From Manganibacter manganicus (lineage in GTDB: Bacteria > Pseudomonadota > Alphaproteobacteria > Rhizobiales > Rhizobiaceae), in contig NZ_MDET01000003.1 in assembly GCF_002075885.1 (NCBI RefSeq), positions 1 to 64,000 of the forward strand: a DNA stretch of 64,000 bases, read 5' to 3'. Shown piece by piece: positions 28,921 through 37,503 of this stretch. A program made the translations under genes and the position numbers. Under the pieces are notes generated by a model that saw only the letters and a program-made list of their open reading frames with translations, was not told the origin of the DNA and ran no database searches. The first letter of the stretch is position 1; each line of letters starts with the position of its first letter.

Positions 28921-29738
28921 GGCCGTGCCTCCTCGCTGTTCTGCTGCATCGCCCTTCGCCGCCCGGCCCGCCGCGACACCGAATTGTCGGACGCGCCGGT
29001 AATGGCGCTGACCAGTTCCTGATTGGAAGCATCGGGATAGAAGATGCCATTGTTGCGGCCGAGCCTCAGCACCACGATGCGATCGGCCACGGCGCGCACA
29101 TCCTCCATATTGTGGCTGATCATCACCACGCCGAGCCCGCGATCTCGAACGCGTTCGATCAGGTCGAGCACTTCGGCCGTCTGCGCCACGCCCAGCGCCG
29201 CCGTCGGTTCATCGAGAAGAATGACCTTCGGATCGAGCAGCAGCGAACGGGCAATCGCCACGGTCTGCCGCTGGCCGCCGGAAAGTGAGGCGACCGGCTC
29301 GCGCACACTGGGAATCCGGGCCGATAATTCGTTGAGCAGCGTCCAGGCACGGATTTCCATGGAAACCTCGTCCAGCCGCAGCGGCTCCAGTTCGCGCCCG
29401 AGAAAGATATTGGCCACGACGTCGAGATTCTCGCACAGCGCGAGATCCTGGAAGACGGTGGCGATGCCCAGCCCCAAAGCGGCGCTGGGGTCCGACAGGG
29501 TAACAGGCTTGCCCTTGAAGGTGATGGTGCCCGAGGTGGGCTGATGGACGCCGGCAAGCACCTTGACCAGCGTGGATTTGCCCGCGCCATTGTCGCCGAC
29601 CAGCGCGACGACCTCACCGGCATGAACATCCAGATCGATGTCCGTCAAAGCCGACACGGCGCCGAAATTTTTGGAGACGCCGCGCAGGCTGAGCACCGCC
29701 TCATGCTCCCGAGCCGTTTCCTTCGCAATCTCTGCCAT
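28917..29738 (-). CDS. Sugar ABC transporter ATP-binding protein, single ABC domain
   Basis: An ATPase of 273 residues with Walker A GDNGAGKST (about 46-54), Q-loop FQDLA, signature LSGGQRQ, Walker B VILLDEP and switch histidine ISHNMEDV, all intact. Class 2 sugar importers usually have a fused double ATPase of about 500 residues; this one is single, like FrcA, and must act as a homodimer. Start is the ATG at 29738; the longer frame to 29849 runs into the neighbouring gene. It lies between the binding protein and permease genes. Confidence 0.9.
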   Translation of the reverse strand: MAEIAKETAREHEAVLSLRGVSKNFGAVSALTDIDLDVHAGEVVALVGDNGAGKSTLVKVLAGVHQPTSGTITFKGKPVTLSDPSAALGLGIATVFQDLALCENLDVVANIFLGRELEPLRLDEVSMEIRAWTLLNELSARIPSVREPVASLSGGQRQTVAIARSLLLDPKVILLDEPTAALGVAQTAEVLDLIERVRDRGLGVVMISHNMEDVRAVADRIVVLRLGRNNGIFYPDASNQELVSAITGASDNSVSRRAGRRRAMQQNSEEARP

Positions 29739-29811
29739 GGCTAGCCCTTTCCGGTAATGTTCAACATCCTCCGGCCGCCGGCAAAGGCGGCCGGAAAGCA
29801 GTTTACTCACA

Positions 29812-30897
29812 TTACTCCGTGATACCGAGTTTCTTGCAGCCTTCGGCATAGCGGCCGGTGCATAGCGTCTCCGCAGTCTGGATCGGCTTGCCGTTGACCT
29901 GCTTGTCGATGATCTCGGCCTTCAGGTTCTCGGCGGTGATCAGCGTCGGCTTGAACAATTGCGAAGGCGTGTCGAACAGCGTCGTGTCGGCCTTCGGCGT
30001 CTTGCCTTCCAACAACTGAATCGCCACTTGCGCGGCTGCGGCAGCAACGATTTCGCTCGGCTTGTTGATCGTGTTGTACTGATCGCCGGAGATGATGAGT
30101 TGCAGGCCGGCGATGGTGGCGTCGTTGCCTGTCACCGGCGGCACCGGATTGACGCCCGCCGCCTTGAACGCGGCAATGGCCGCACCACCCGTACCGTCGT
30201 TGGCCGCGACCACGCCGACGATCTTCTTGCCGAAGCGGGTGATCTGGCCGCTGACCCATTGCTGCGCCTTTGGCGGCGCCCAGTCCGGCGTGTCGTATTC
30301 GGCCAGCGTCTTGTAGCCGCTGTCGGCGAGCCCTTCATGGATACCGTCGCGGATCAGGCCGGCGGCGGCATCTGTCGGCGAGCCGTTGACTTCGAGCACG
30401 CCAACATCTTCCGTCGGCACCTTTTCCGCTTTCAGATGTTCGACCAGGGAGGTGGCGATCATCTTGCCGATTTCCTTGTTGTCGAACGACACATAGAAAT
30501 CGGCCGGGGTCGAGGGGATAGGCCGGTCATAGGCGATCACCTTGATGCCCTGTGCCTGCGCCTGCTTGACCAGCGAGGCGGCTGCTGTGGAGTCCACCGG
30601 GTCGATGACGATAACCTTGGCGCCCTGCGAGATCACCGAATTGAACTGCTGCTGCTGACGCGAGACATTGGCGTCGGCGTTCTGGTAGAGCACCTTGCAG
30701 GACGGGCACAGCTTGGACATTTCGGCGACGAAGCCGGGATGGTCATGCTCTTCATAGCGCGTGGAAGCCTGGTCGGGCATCAGGAACGCGATGGTTGCGT
30801 CCTTGACGGTCGATTCCTGCGCAAAGGCGGTAGTGCTGCCGAGCAGGATCGCCGCGAAAGCGGCAACGCCGGATAGTTTCCAGGATAGTTTGGTCAT
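29812..30897 (-). CDS. Sugar ABC transporter periplasmic binding protein (XylF-like)
   Basis: A protein of 361 residues with a signal peptide cleaved after AFAQ (about 26). The mature part has the type I periplasmic fold of pentose binders: VIVIDPVDSTAAASLVKQAQAQGIKVIAYDRPI and VAANDGTGGAAIAAFKAAG. The D-R-P-I motif is found in xylose/ribose binding proteins. First gene of the pentitol/pentose operon, 146 bases downstream of the AraC regulator gene; the ligand is expected to be the same pentitol or pentose the operon catabolises. Confidence 0.9.
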   Translation of the reverse strand: MTKLSWKLSGVAAFAAILLGSTTAFAQESTVKDATIAFLMPDQASTRYEEHDHPGFVAEMSKLCPSCKVLYQNADANVSRQQQQFNSVISQGAKVIVIDPVDSTAAASLVKQAQAQGIKVIAYDRPIPSTPADFYVSFDNKEIGKMIATSLVEHLKAEKVPTEDVGVLEVNGSPTDAAAGLIRDGIHEGLADSGYKTLAEYDTPDWAPPKAQQWVSGQITRFGKKIVGVVAANDGTGGAAIAAFKAAGVNPVPPVTGNDATIAGLQLIISGDQYNTINKPSEIVAAAAAQVAIQLLEGKTPKADTTLFDTPSQLFKPTLITAENLKAEIIDKQVNGKPIQTAETLCTGRYAEGCKKLGITE

Positions 30898-31043
30898 TCG
30901 ATTTTCCTCCGCTGTTGCGTGTTTGGTCGGTCACGATACCTTCCCGGAAATCAGCTCAGCTGTTTCCGGAAGATTTGTTTTCGGCGCGGCGGGACGCCGT
31001 CACCACTTCTGTTTCTGTCGATGCTTTTCCTCCCTTGGTTCGC

Positions 31044-31928
31044 TCAGGCGGCCTTGTTCGCATTTATATTGTCCGCCAGAAGCCGCCTGAACTGGGATGG
31101 CGGCATGCCCTTTTCCGCCAGGAACTGGCGGTTGAAATTCGACAGATTGTTGAAGCCGACCTCGAAGCAGATATCGGTAATCGCCGCCTGTCCGTCGCTC
31201 ATCAGCAACTGGCAGGCGAGATTGATGCGCAGCCGTTTGACATATTGCACCAGCGACATGCCGGTGTGCCGTCGAAAGGCGCGCGAGAACGCGCTTGGCG
31301 ACTGCCCGGCGATGGCTGCCAGATCGGCTTCGCCGAAGGGGCGGGTCAGGTTTTCGCGGATATAGGCGATGGCCTTGTTGATGCCGACGGACATATAGCC
31401 GGACGGGTCGGGCAGATAATCGGGGCCGGTCAATGTCCGCACCGGCGAGGCGCGGACAAGCACGCCGGCAATCATCATGAAAAGCTCGATGCGCCGCACA
31501 CCTTGCGCATCCATCATCTCTTCCATCAACGGCGCCACCTGCCCGGCTGTCTCCTTGCCGAACAGGGCGCCTCGACGCGAGGTTTCGAGCAGTGGCCCCA
31601 ATGCCGAGAGTTCGGGGAAGACCTTCATCGTTCCCTCGATGAAACTCTCGCTGAACTGGATGATGCGGCCCCGCAGCGGCACGCTTGTGCCCTTGGGAAT
31701 ATCGCTGACCCAATTGTGCGGAAGGTTCGGCCCGGTAAGGACCAGATTGCCGGGCTCGAACTCGCCGATGAAATCGCCGACGAAGTAACAGCCGCTGGTC
31801 TCGACGACCAGATGCAACTCGTATTCGGGATGGAAATGCCAGCGCACGGTCCGGAACGGGTAACCATGCGACCAGGCGGTGAAGGATTCACCCCGCCTTA
31901 TCTGCACGACCTCAAGGTCCGGTTCCAT
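31044..31928 (-). CDS. AraC-family transcriptional regulator
   Basis: A protein of 294 residues with an N-terminal cupin sensor (HFHPEYELHLVVETSGCYFVGD, about 31-52, then GNLVLTGPNLPHNW) and a C-terminal double helix-turn-helix from about 190 (IAYIRENLTRPFGEADLAAIAG, then ITDICFEVGFNNLSNFNRQFLAEKG). The start ATG 31928 has GGAGGAGA immediately before. It sits directly upstream of the pentitol/pentose operon on the same strand and is divergent from a SIS protein, so it is the probable sugar-responsive activator of both. Confidence 0.9.
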   Translation of the reverse strand: MEPDLEVVQIRRGESFTAWSHGYPFRTVRWHFHPEYELHLVVETSGCYFVGDFIGEFEPGNLVLTGPNLPHNWVSDIPKGTSVPLRGRIIQFSESFIEGTMKVFPELSALGPLLETSRRGALFGKETAGQVAPLMEEMMDAQGVRRIELFMMIAGVLVRASPVRTLTGPDYLPDPSGYMSVGINKAIAYIRENLTRPFGEADLAAIAGQSPSAFSRAFRRHTGMSLVQYVKRLRINLACQLLMSDGQAAITDICFEVGFNNLSNFNRQFLAEKGMPPSQFRRLLADNINANKAA

Positions 31929-32095
31929 TTCATCTCCTCCGGCCAGCGCCGACGATAGGCTGGCGCCGCCTTTCATTCCCCCGGTTGACCGACTTGGCGT
32001 CGGTTCTGATCTGTCAGCAACGCTAGTCTCGAGAGAAGAACGGCGCCACTACGATTCAGCGATCCATACGATACTTTTTTGACATTCACGCCTTT

Positions 32096-32108
32096 ATGGT
32101 ATCACCAT
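32096..32108. promoter_or_regulatory. Inverted repeat and possible promoter upstream of the SIS gene
   Basis: The 280-base gap between the araC-type gene and the SIS gene holds ATGGT ATC ACCAT, a 13-base inverted repeat, 12 bases after a TTGACA (32079-32084) that would be a good -35. It may be an operator for the AraC protein. No other feature was found in this gap. Confidence 0.35.
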
Positions 32109-32208
32109 TTTGCGAGACGCGCGCGATCCGGCATACGCCGCTTTACAGGTCTCGGCTCTCTGACGCATATCTTTTGCCGTCTTCGGATCATTCACGCGGA
32201 GCCATAAT

Positions 32209-32946
32209 ATGAGTTCGACGCCGGTAGCCGCCGCTTATCTGGCCGAATTAGCCGCCCGCATGGGCCGATTGCTGGAACAGAACGCCGGAGCTATCGAGGC
32301 AGCAGCCGATGCGGTGGAAAAGACCGCGAAAGCTGACGGTCTCGCCTATCTGTTCGGCACCGGCCACAGCCACATTCTGGCCGAGGAGGCGCATTACCGC
32401 GCCGGCGGCCTGGCGCTTGCCGTGCCGATCCTGTCCACGCCGCTGATGGTGCATGAGGGTGCTGTCGCCAGCACCGGTTTCGAGCGCATGCCGGGCATGG
32501 TGGTGCCGATCCTCGAACATTATCCGATGGGCGCCAATGACGTGCTCATCATCGCCTCCAACAGCGGCGTCAACACCGCGACCATAGAGGCAGCCGGGAT
32601 CGCCAAAACGCGCGGCACGACCGTCATCGCCGTAACGTCGCAGGAGTATTCAAGGCAGGCAGCGCACGGCCGCACCCGCCTGGCCGATATTGCCGACATC
32701 GTGCTCGACAATGGCGCACCGCCCGGCGACGCCATCACCGCCGTGCCCGGCAGCGAATTGCGCGTCGGGCCGATCTCGACCTCGATCGGCGCGGCCCTCA
32801 TCAACGCCATCTTCGCCGAAGTCGCAGTGCGCTTGCAAGCGGCGGGTGCCGATGCGCCGATCTATCTCAGCGCCAATATGCCTGGCGCCAAGGAAGCCAA
32901 CGACAGGTTGATTGCCCGCTACAAGTCGCGCAACCGGCACCTTTGA
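32209..32946 (+). CDS. SIS-domain protein (sugar phosphate isomerase/binding type, UPF0309-like)
   Basis: A protein of 245 residues. The SIS sugar-phosphate-binding fold is seen from LAYLFGTGHSHILAEEAHYRAGG (about 45-67) to DVLIIASNSGVNTATIEAAG and TVIAVTSQEYSR, with the serines that hold the phosphate. Such proteins bind or isomerise phosphosugars; this family is not characterised well. It is divergent from the AraC regulator of the pentitol/pentose operon and convergent with an SMP-30 lactonase, so it may act on an intermediate of that pathway. Confidence 0.83.
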   Translation: MSSTPVAAAYLAELAARMGRLLEQNAGAIEAAADAVEKTAKADGLAYLFGTGHSHILAEEAHYRAGGLALAVPILSTPLMVHEGAVASTGFERMPGMVVPILEHYPMGANDVLIIASNSGVNTATIEAAGIAKTRGTTVIAVTSQEYSRQAAHGRTRLADIADIVLDNGAPPGDAITAVPGSELRVGPISTSIGAALINAIFAEVAVRLQAAGADAPIYLSANMPGAKEANDRLIARYKSRNRHL

Positions 32947-32961
32947 AAAACGGCGATCCGT

Positions 32962-33879
32962 TCAGTAGGTCTTGGCGCCGTTGACCATCAGGCGCACGCC
33001 ATAGAGCGAAGTCGTGCCGCAGATATAGAGCACGTTGCGCTTGATGCCGCCGAACACGCAATTGGCCACCACTTCCGGCACCTTGATCTTGCCGATCAGC
33101 GTACCGTCCGGATCATAGCAATGAACGCCGTCGGCCGCGCTCGTCCAGATGCGGCCCTGATCGTCCAGACGGAAACCGTCGAAAAGGCCCACCGTACAAT
33201 CGGCAAAGACCCGTCCCCCTGAAACCTTGCCCTCTTCGCTGACATCGAACACCCGCATATGCGCCGGATGCTCCGCGCCATGGGTGCGCCCGGTATCGAC
33301 GACATAAAGCTGGCGCTCATCGAGCGAAAAGGCGAGGCCGTTCGGCTTGACCATATCGGTGACAACGGCATCCACCGCTCCGGTGGCCGGATCGACGCGA
33401 TAAACATAGGAAGCGCCGATCTCGCTCTCGGCCTTGTCGCCCTCATAATCGGTATCGATGCCGTAGGTCGGATCGGTGAACCAGATCGAGCCGTCCGACT
33501 TGACGACGACGTCATTGGGCGAATTCAGCCGCTTGTCTTGCCAGCGATCGGCAATCGTAACAATGGTGCCGTCATGCTCAGTGCGGCTGATCCGCCGCGC
33601 CTGATGCTCGCAGGTAACGAGGCGGCCCTGCCGGTCAACGGTATTGCCGTTGGAATTGTTGGAGGGGTCGCGAAAGACGCTGACCGAACCGTCGGTCTCG
33701 TCAAAACGCATCATGCGGTTGTTTGGATTATCCGACCAGACAAGATAGCGCCCCGCCCCGAACCAGGCCGGACCTTCCGCCCAGCGGCAGCCCGTATAGA
33801 GCTTCTCCACATGCGCCGTACCGTTGAACAGCCGCGCGAAACGCGGATCGAGAACTTCATAGTGATCGGCGGCAGACAT
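32962..33879 (-). CDS. SMP-30/gluconolactonase-family sugar lactonase
   Basis: A protein of 305 residues, a six-bladed propeller. It has WAEGPAWFG (first metal ligand Glu about 34), KRLNSPNDVVVKSDGSIWFTDPTYG (about 118-142; Asn and Asp ligands) and VKPNGLAFSLDERQLYVVDT. Members hydrolyse aldonolactones or related esters. Start is ATG 33879. Convergent with the SIS gene and not clearly in an operon with the ALDH gene upstream (125-base gap). It may serve oxidative sugar breakdown; the substrate is unknown. Confidence 0.86.
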   Translation of the reverse strand: MSAADHYEVLDPRFARLFNGTAHVEKLYTGCRWAEGPAWFGAGRYLVWSDNPNNRMMRFDETDGSVSVFRDPSNNSNGNTVDRQGRLVTCEHQARRISRTEHDGTIVTIADRWQDKRLNSPNDVVVKSDGSIWFTDPTYGIDTDYEGDKAESEIGASYVYRVDPATGAVDAVVTDMVKPNGLAFSLDERQLYVVDTGRTHGAEHPAHMRVFDVSEEGKVSGGRVFADCTVGLFDGFRLDDQGRIWTSAADGVHCYDPDGTLIGKIKVPEVVANCVFGGIKRNVLYICGTTSLYGVRLMVNGAKTY

Positions 33880-34004
33880 TTTGCTCTCCCATGCGCGTCC
33901 AGTGTGCTGACGCACACAAGAGCAAGCCGCGGCCAAAAGCAAGGGCGCGGCGTTGCCGCCGCACCCTTTTGTCCGACTTATCGGAAGATCCGTCGATATC
34001 GACC

Positions 34005-35519
34005 TCAGTCGATATCGAACGACACGCCCTGCGCCAGCGGCAACGCCGCCGAATAATTGATGGTATTAGTGGCGCGCCGCATATAGGCCTTCCAGGCATC
34101 TGAACCGGACTCACGTCCACCGCCGGTCTCCTTTTCGCCGCCGAACGCACCGCCGATCTCGGCTCCCGACGTGCCGATATTGACGTTGGCGATGCCGCAA
34201 TCCGAACCGTCCGCACCGAGGAATCGCTCGGATTCCTGAAGGTCGCGCGTGAAGATGGACGAGGAAAGGCCCGCACCAACCGCATTGTGCAATTCGAGCG
34301 CGGTGTCGAAATCGGAATACTTCATCACATAGAGGATCGGGGCGAAGGTCTCTTCCGTCACAGGGGCAACCTGTTTCGGCATTTCGACCAGCGCCGGGTG
34401 CGCATAATAGGCTTCCGCATGGCCGCTTTCGAAACGCCCGCCACCCGTCACCTTGCCGCCGGCGGCCTCCGCCTCTTTCAATGCCTTCTGCATGCCTTCA
34501 AAGGCCGCCTTGTCGACCAGCGGGCCGACCAGCGCCGAACTTTCCAGGGGATTGCCGACCGAAACGCTCTCATAGGCTTTCTTGAGGCGCGGCACGATCT
34601 GGTCATAGACGCTCTCATGCACGAACAGCCGGCGCAGCGTCGTGCAGCGCTGGCCGGCTGTGCCCATCGCACCGAAGGCGATGGCGCGCAGCGCCATGTC
34701 GAGATCGGCGGTCGGGCAGACGATGCCGGCATTGTTGCCGCCAAGCTCCAGCACGGCGCGGGCGAAGCGCTTCGCCAACCGTGGCCCAACCGCCCGGCCC
34801 ATGCGGGTCGAGCCGGTCGCCGAAACCAGCGGAACTTTCGGATGATCGACCAGCACTTCGCCGACGGCAGGCCCCCCGATCAGCACCTGAAGCAATCCCT
34901 CCGGCGCGTCGGAACCGAAGCGCTCCACGGCGCGCGCAAAAATCGCCGCACAGGCAAGCGCCGTCAGCGGCGTCTTTTCCGAAGGCTTCCACACCACCGC
35001 ATCACCGCATACCAGCGCCAACGCCGTATTCCAGGACCACACCGCGACCGGGAAATTGAACGCCGAAATCACGCCGACCACGCCGAGCGGATGCCATGTT
35101 TCCATCATGCGATGACCAGGGCGCTCGGTGGCGATTGTCAGCCCGTATAACTGCCGGGAAAGACCGACCGCGAAATCGCAGATGTCGATCATCTCCTGCA
35201 CTTCGCCCAGGCCCTCTGACGGGATCTTGCCGACTTCGATCGACACCAGCCGGCCGAGTTCGGCCTTGTGCGCGCGCAATTCCTCGCCGAGCAGCCGCAC
35301 CAGCTCACCGCGCCTGGGACCAGGCACCAGGCGCCATTTCTGGAACGCCGCATGGGCCGCGCCGATGGCCTTGCCGGCTTGCGCCCCGGACATCTGCTTC
35401 AACGCCGCGATCTGCTCACCGGTGACCGGCGTGCGCACGATCAGGTCGCCGCCGCCAAGCGCATCACCGGAAACGCCAAGTTTCGACAACAGTTCGGAAG
35501 TCTCTTTCGCGATCGTCAT
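34005..35519 (-). CDS. Aldehyde dehydrogenase, ALDH7 (antiquitin/AmaB) type
   Basis: A protein of 504 residues. The N-terminal region and the segments WHPLGVVGVISAFNFPVAVWSWN, LELGGNNAGIV (catalytic Glu) and GTAGQRCTTLRRLFVHESV (catalytic Cys) match the ALDH7 family, which oxidises L-2-aminoadipate-6-semialdehyde in lysine breakdown and some betaine-type aldehydes. The C-terminal GEKETGGGRESGSDAWKAYMRR is typical. Start ATG 35519. The nearby glutaryl-CoA dehydrogenase (37504) would act further down lysine catabolism, which supports a lysine role but does not prove it. Confidence 0.88.
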   Translation of the reverse strand: MTIAKETSELLSKLGVSGDALGGGDLIVRTPVTGEQIAALKQMSGAQAGKAIGAAHAAFQKWRLVPGPRRGELVRLLGEELRAHKAELGRLVSIEVGKIPSEGLGEVQEMIDICDFAVGLSRQLYGLTIATERPGHRMMETWHPLGVVGVISAFNFPVAVWSWNTALALVCGDAVVWKPSEKTPLTALACAAIFARAVERFGSDAPEGLLQVLIGGPAVGEVLVDHPKVPLVSATGSTRMGRAVGPRLAKRFARAVLELGGNNAGIVCPTADLDMALRAIAFGAMGTAGQRCTTLRRLFVHESVYDQIVPRLKKAYESVSVGNPLESSALVGPLVDKAAFEGMQKALKEAEAAGGKVTGGGRFESGHAEAYYAHPALVEMPKQVAPVTEETFAPILYVMKYSDFDTALELHNAVGAGLSSSIFTRDLQESERFLGADGSDCGIANVNIGTSGAEIGGAFGGEKETGGGRESGSDAWKAYMRRATNTINYSAALPLAQGVSFDID

Positions 35520-35562
35520 TGCTTTTCCTCTTGGATCGGTTTTGGCGCCCTGCTGCGCCATT

Positions 35563-35663
35563 AGAGCGCCGTGCGTTCAATTGAACGCACAAAGGACGCT
35601 CTAACACTTTGATGGAGCATCGGAATAACTCGAAAACCGGATTCCACTTTTCGGTCCGATGCT
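35563..35663. repeat. Pair of rhizobial palindromic repeats
   Basis: Two adjacent imperfect palindromes fill part of the 259-base gap upstream of the ALDH gene. The first (35563-35601) has outer arms AGAGCG/CGCTCT and a perfect inner palindrome GTGCGTTCAATTGAACGCAC (35571-35590). The second (35615-35663) has arms GAGCATCGG and CCGATGCTC enclosing AAACCGGATTCC and CTTTTCGG blocks. The second belongs to the same family as the copy at 47162. The remainder of the gap (35664-35778) shows no gene. Confidence 0.75.
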
Positions 35664-35778
35664 CTAGGCGTGGCAATAACCCTTTCCGGAGCCTCGCGCC
35701 ACCCCGGCATGGCCCAAGATCGGAACGCGCGGCTGGGCCAGAGGTCTGCGCCGTCACCTTCTCAAAAGATATTATTCG

Positions 35779-37041
35779 TTATCCAGTCTTCGCCGACGAA
35801 CCCTGCTTCATCAGCCGGTCGATATGCATGCGGATATGGGCCGCCTCGGCCGCGGTATTGGCCAGCGCAATGGCACGGTCGAACGCGATGCGCGCCTCAT
35901 TAGAACGGCCAAGCTGCATCAAAAGGCCGCCTTTCAGGCCGAAGAAATGGAAATAGCCGGACAGCTTTTCCTCCAGCGGCGCAATCATCTCCAGTGCCGC
36001 TTCCGGCCCGCGCACCTTGGAAACGGCAACCGCCCGGTTGAGTCTGACCACCGGCGAAGGCTGTATCCTCTCCAGCAGGCCATAAAGCAGGTCGATTTCC
36101 TGCCAGTCGGTGTCCTCGGGCTTGGCGGCACGGGCATGAAGTGCGGCGATTGCCGCCTGCACCTGATAGGGACCGGGTTTCCAATGACGCAGCGCCTTGT
36201 CGACCAGCGCCAGCCCCTCGCCGATCATCTGGCGATTCCACAGGCTGCGATCCTGATCGTCCAGAAGGACGATTTCGCCATTGGCATCGAACCGCGCTGA
36301 TTGGCGCGCATGCTGGAGCAGCATCAGCGCCGTCAGGCCCATGATCTCCGGCTCGGTCTGGAACAGTTTGAGCAGCAGCCGGGCGAGCCGGATCGCCTCG
36401 TCGCATAGAGGAAAACGCGCCGCCACCTCGGCGCCGCCGCTGGAATAGCCTTCGTTGAAAACGAGATAAATCATGGCGGCCACCGCCGCGAGCCGCTCGG
36501 AGCGTTCGACCGCACCCGGCGCCTCGAATGCCACGTCGGCAGCGGCGATGCGCGCCTTGGCGCGGGTGATGCGCTGTTCCATCGCACTTTCACTGACCAG
36601 AAAAGCCCGCGCGATCTGCTTGACGCTCAGGCCGGAAACGATGCGCAGCGCTACCGCGATCTGCTGCGTTTCCGGCAGGTCGGGATGGCAGCAGATGAAC
36701 AGAAGCCGCAATATATCGTCGCGGTAGTGTGCGCCGTCCAGCCGATCCGCCATATCGGCCTCGACATCGTCGAGATCGGAGACAATCTCCTCTGCCGGCA
36801 TCGGTGCCTGGCGGCTGCGCTTGCGCACCGCATCGATGCCGCTGTTGCGTCCGACAAGGATCAGCCAGGCGGCGGGATCGCGTGGCGGGCCGTTCTGCGA
36901 CCAGTTCTTCAAGGCGCGCAGGCAGGCATCCTGAAAGGCTTCCTCGGCCGTATCGAGATCGCGGAAATAGCGCAGCAGCGCGCCCATCGCCTGTGGACGG
37001 GCGGCACTGATCGCCGAACTGATCCAGCCGAGATCGGTCAT
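35779..37041 (-). CDS. ECF-type RNA polymerase sigma factor with long C-terminal TPR-like domain (ECF42 type)
   Basis: A protein of 420 residues. The first 170 carry sigma region 2 (LLRYFRDLDTAEEAFQDACLRALKNW) and region 4 (LPETQQIAVALRIVSGLSVKQIARAFLVSESAMEQRITRAKARI). The long C-terminal part, helical and repeat-like (for example VRLNRAVAVSKVRGPEAALE), is typical of ECF42 sigma factors, which have no classical anti-sigma factor and are paired with YCII/DGPF-domain genes. Exactly such a gene lies immediately upstream, overlapping by ATGA. The trigger and regulon are not known; regulation probably occurs through the C-terminal domain. Confidence 0.88.
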   Translation of the reverse strand: MTDLGWISSAISAARPQAMGALLRYFRDLDTAEEAFQDACLRALKNWSQNGPPRDPAAWLILVGRNSGIDAVRKRSRQAPMPAEEIVSDLDDVEADMADRLDGAHYRDDILRLLFICCHPDLPETQQIAVALRIVSGLSVKQIARAFLVSESAMEQRITRAKARIAAADVAFEAPGAVERSERLAAVAAMIYLVFNEGYSSGGAEVAARFPLCDEAIRLARLLLKLFQTEPEIMGLTALMLLQHARQSARFDANGEIVLLDDQDRSLWNRQMIGEGLALVDKALRHWKPGPYQVQAAIAALHARAAKPEDTDWQEIDLLYGLLERIQPSPVVRLNRAVAVSKVRGPEAALEMIAPLEEKLSGYFHFFGLKGGLLMQLGRSNEARIAFDRAIALANTAAEAAHIRMHIDRLMKQGSSAKTG

Positions 37042-37412
37042 AGCGTGGCCGCAACCCTGTTGAGAACGGAGATCGGCCGGATCTCGTATGAGCCGCCACT
37101 GGGATTGACCTCGGAAAGCTCCTTGGCAAAGCCCACGGCTTCATCGAGATTGGCGCAATCTATCGTATAGAAGCCGAGAAACTGCTCCTTGGTCTCGGCG
37201 AACGGCCCGTCGATCACCACCGCCTCGCCTTTGACCTTGCGCAGCGTCGTTGCCGCCGTTGTCGGCAAAAGCCGGGCCACCGGCCCAAGCTTGCCGGCCT
37301 TGGCGTATTTCTCCTGCACCGTCACGAGCCTGGCGATGACAGCTTCGTCCTCTTCCTTTGTCCATGAGCAGACGACGTCTTCGGAAGCATAACAGAGGAT
37401 GGCATAGAGCAT
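37038..37412 (-). CDS. YCII/DGPF-domain protein partnered with the ECF42 sigma factor
   Basis: A protein of 124 residues from ATG 37412 (MLYAILCYASEDVVCSW). The DGPF motif is exactly present in VIDGPFAETKEQFLGFYTID (about 67-86), and ends SYEIRPISVL. DGPF proteins are small dimeric alpha-beta barrels; in ECF42 operons several copies are the main regulated genes and their function is open. Here there is one copy just upstream, co-translated with the sigma gene. Confidence 0.87.
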   Translation of the reverse strand: MLYAILCYASEDVVCSWTKEEDEAVIARLVTVQEKYAKAGKLGPVARLLPTTAATTLRKVKGEAVVIDGPFAETKEQFLGFYTIDCANLDEAVGFAKELSEVNPSGGSYEIRPISVLNRVAATL

Positions 37413-37503
37413 CGGGCGTCCTTCGGTTTCCACAAAGGACGAAACAGTAGAGCCCAATCCGACGACGCGTCGATAATTTTTTATCGACGGCTAAGGCGCA
37501 GCC

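Noticed and set aside
35563..35663. CRISPR-like repeat array
   Set aside because: These are palindromic intergenic elements, two different units without regular spacers.
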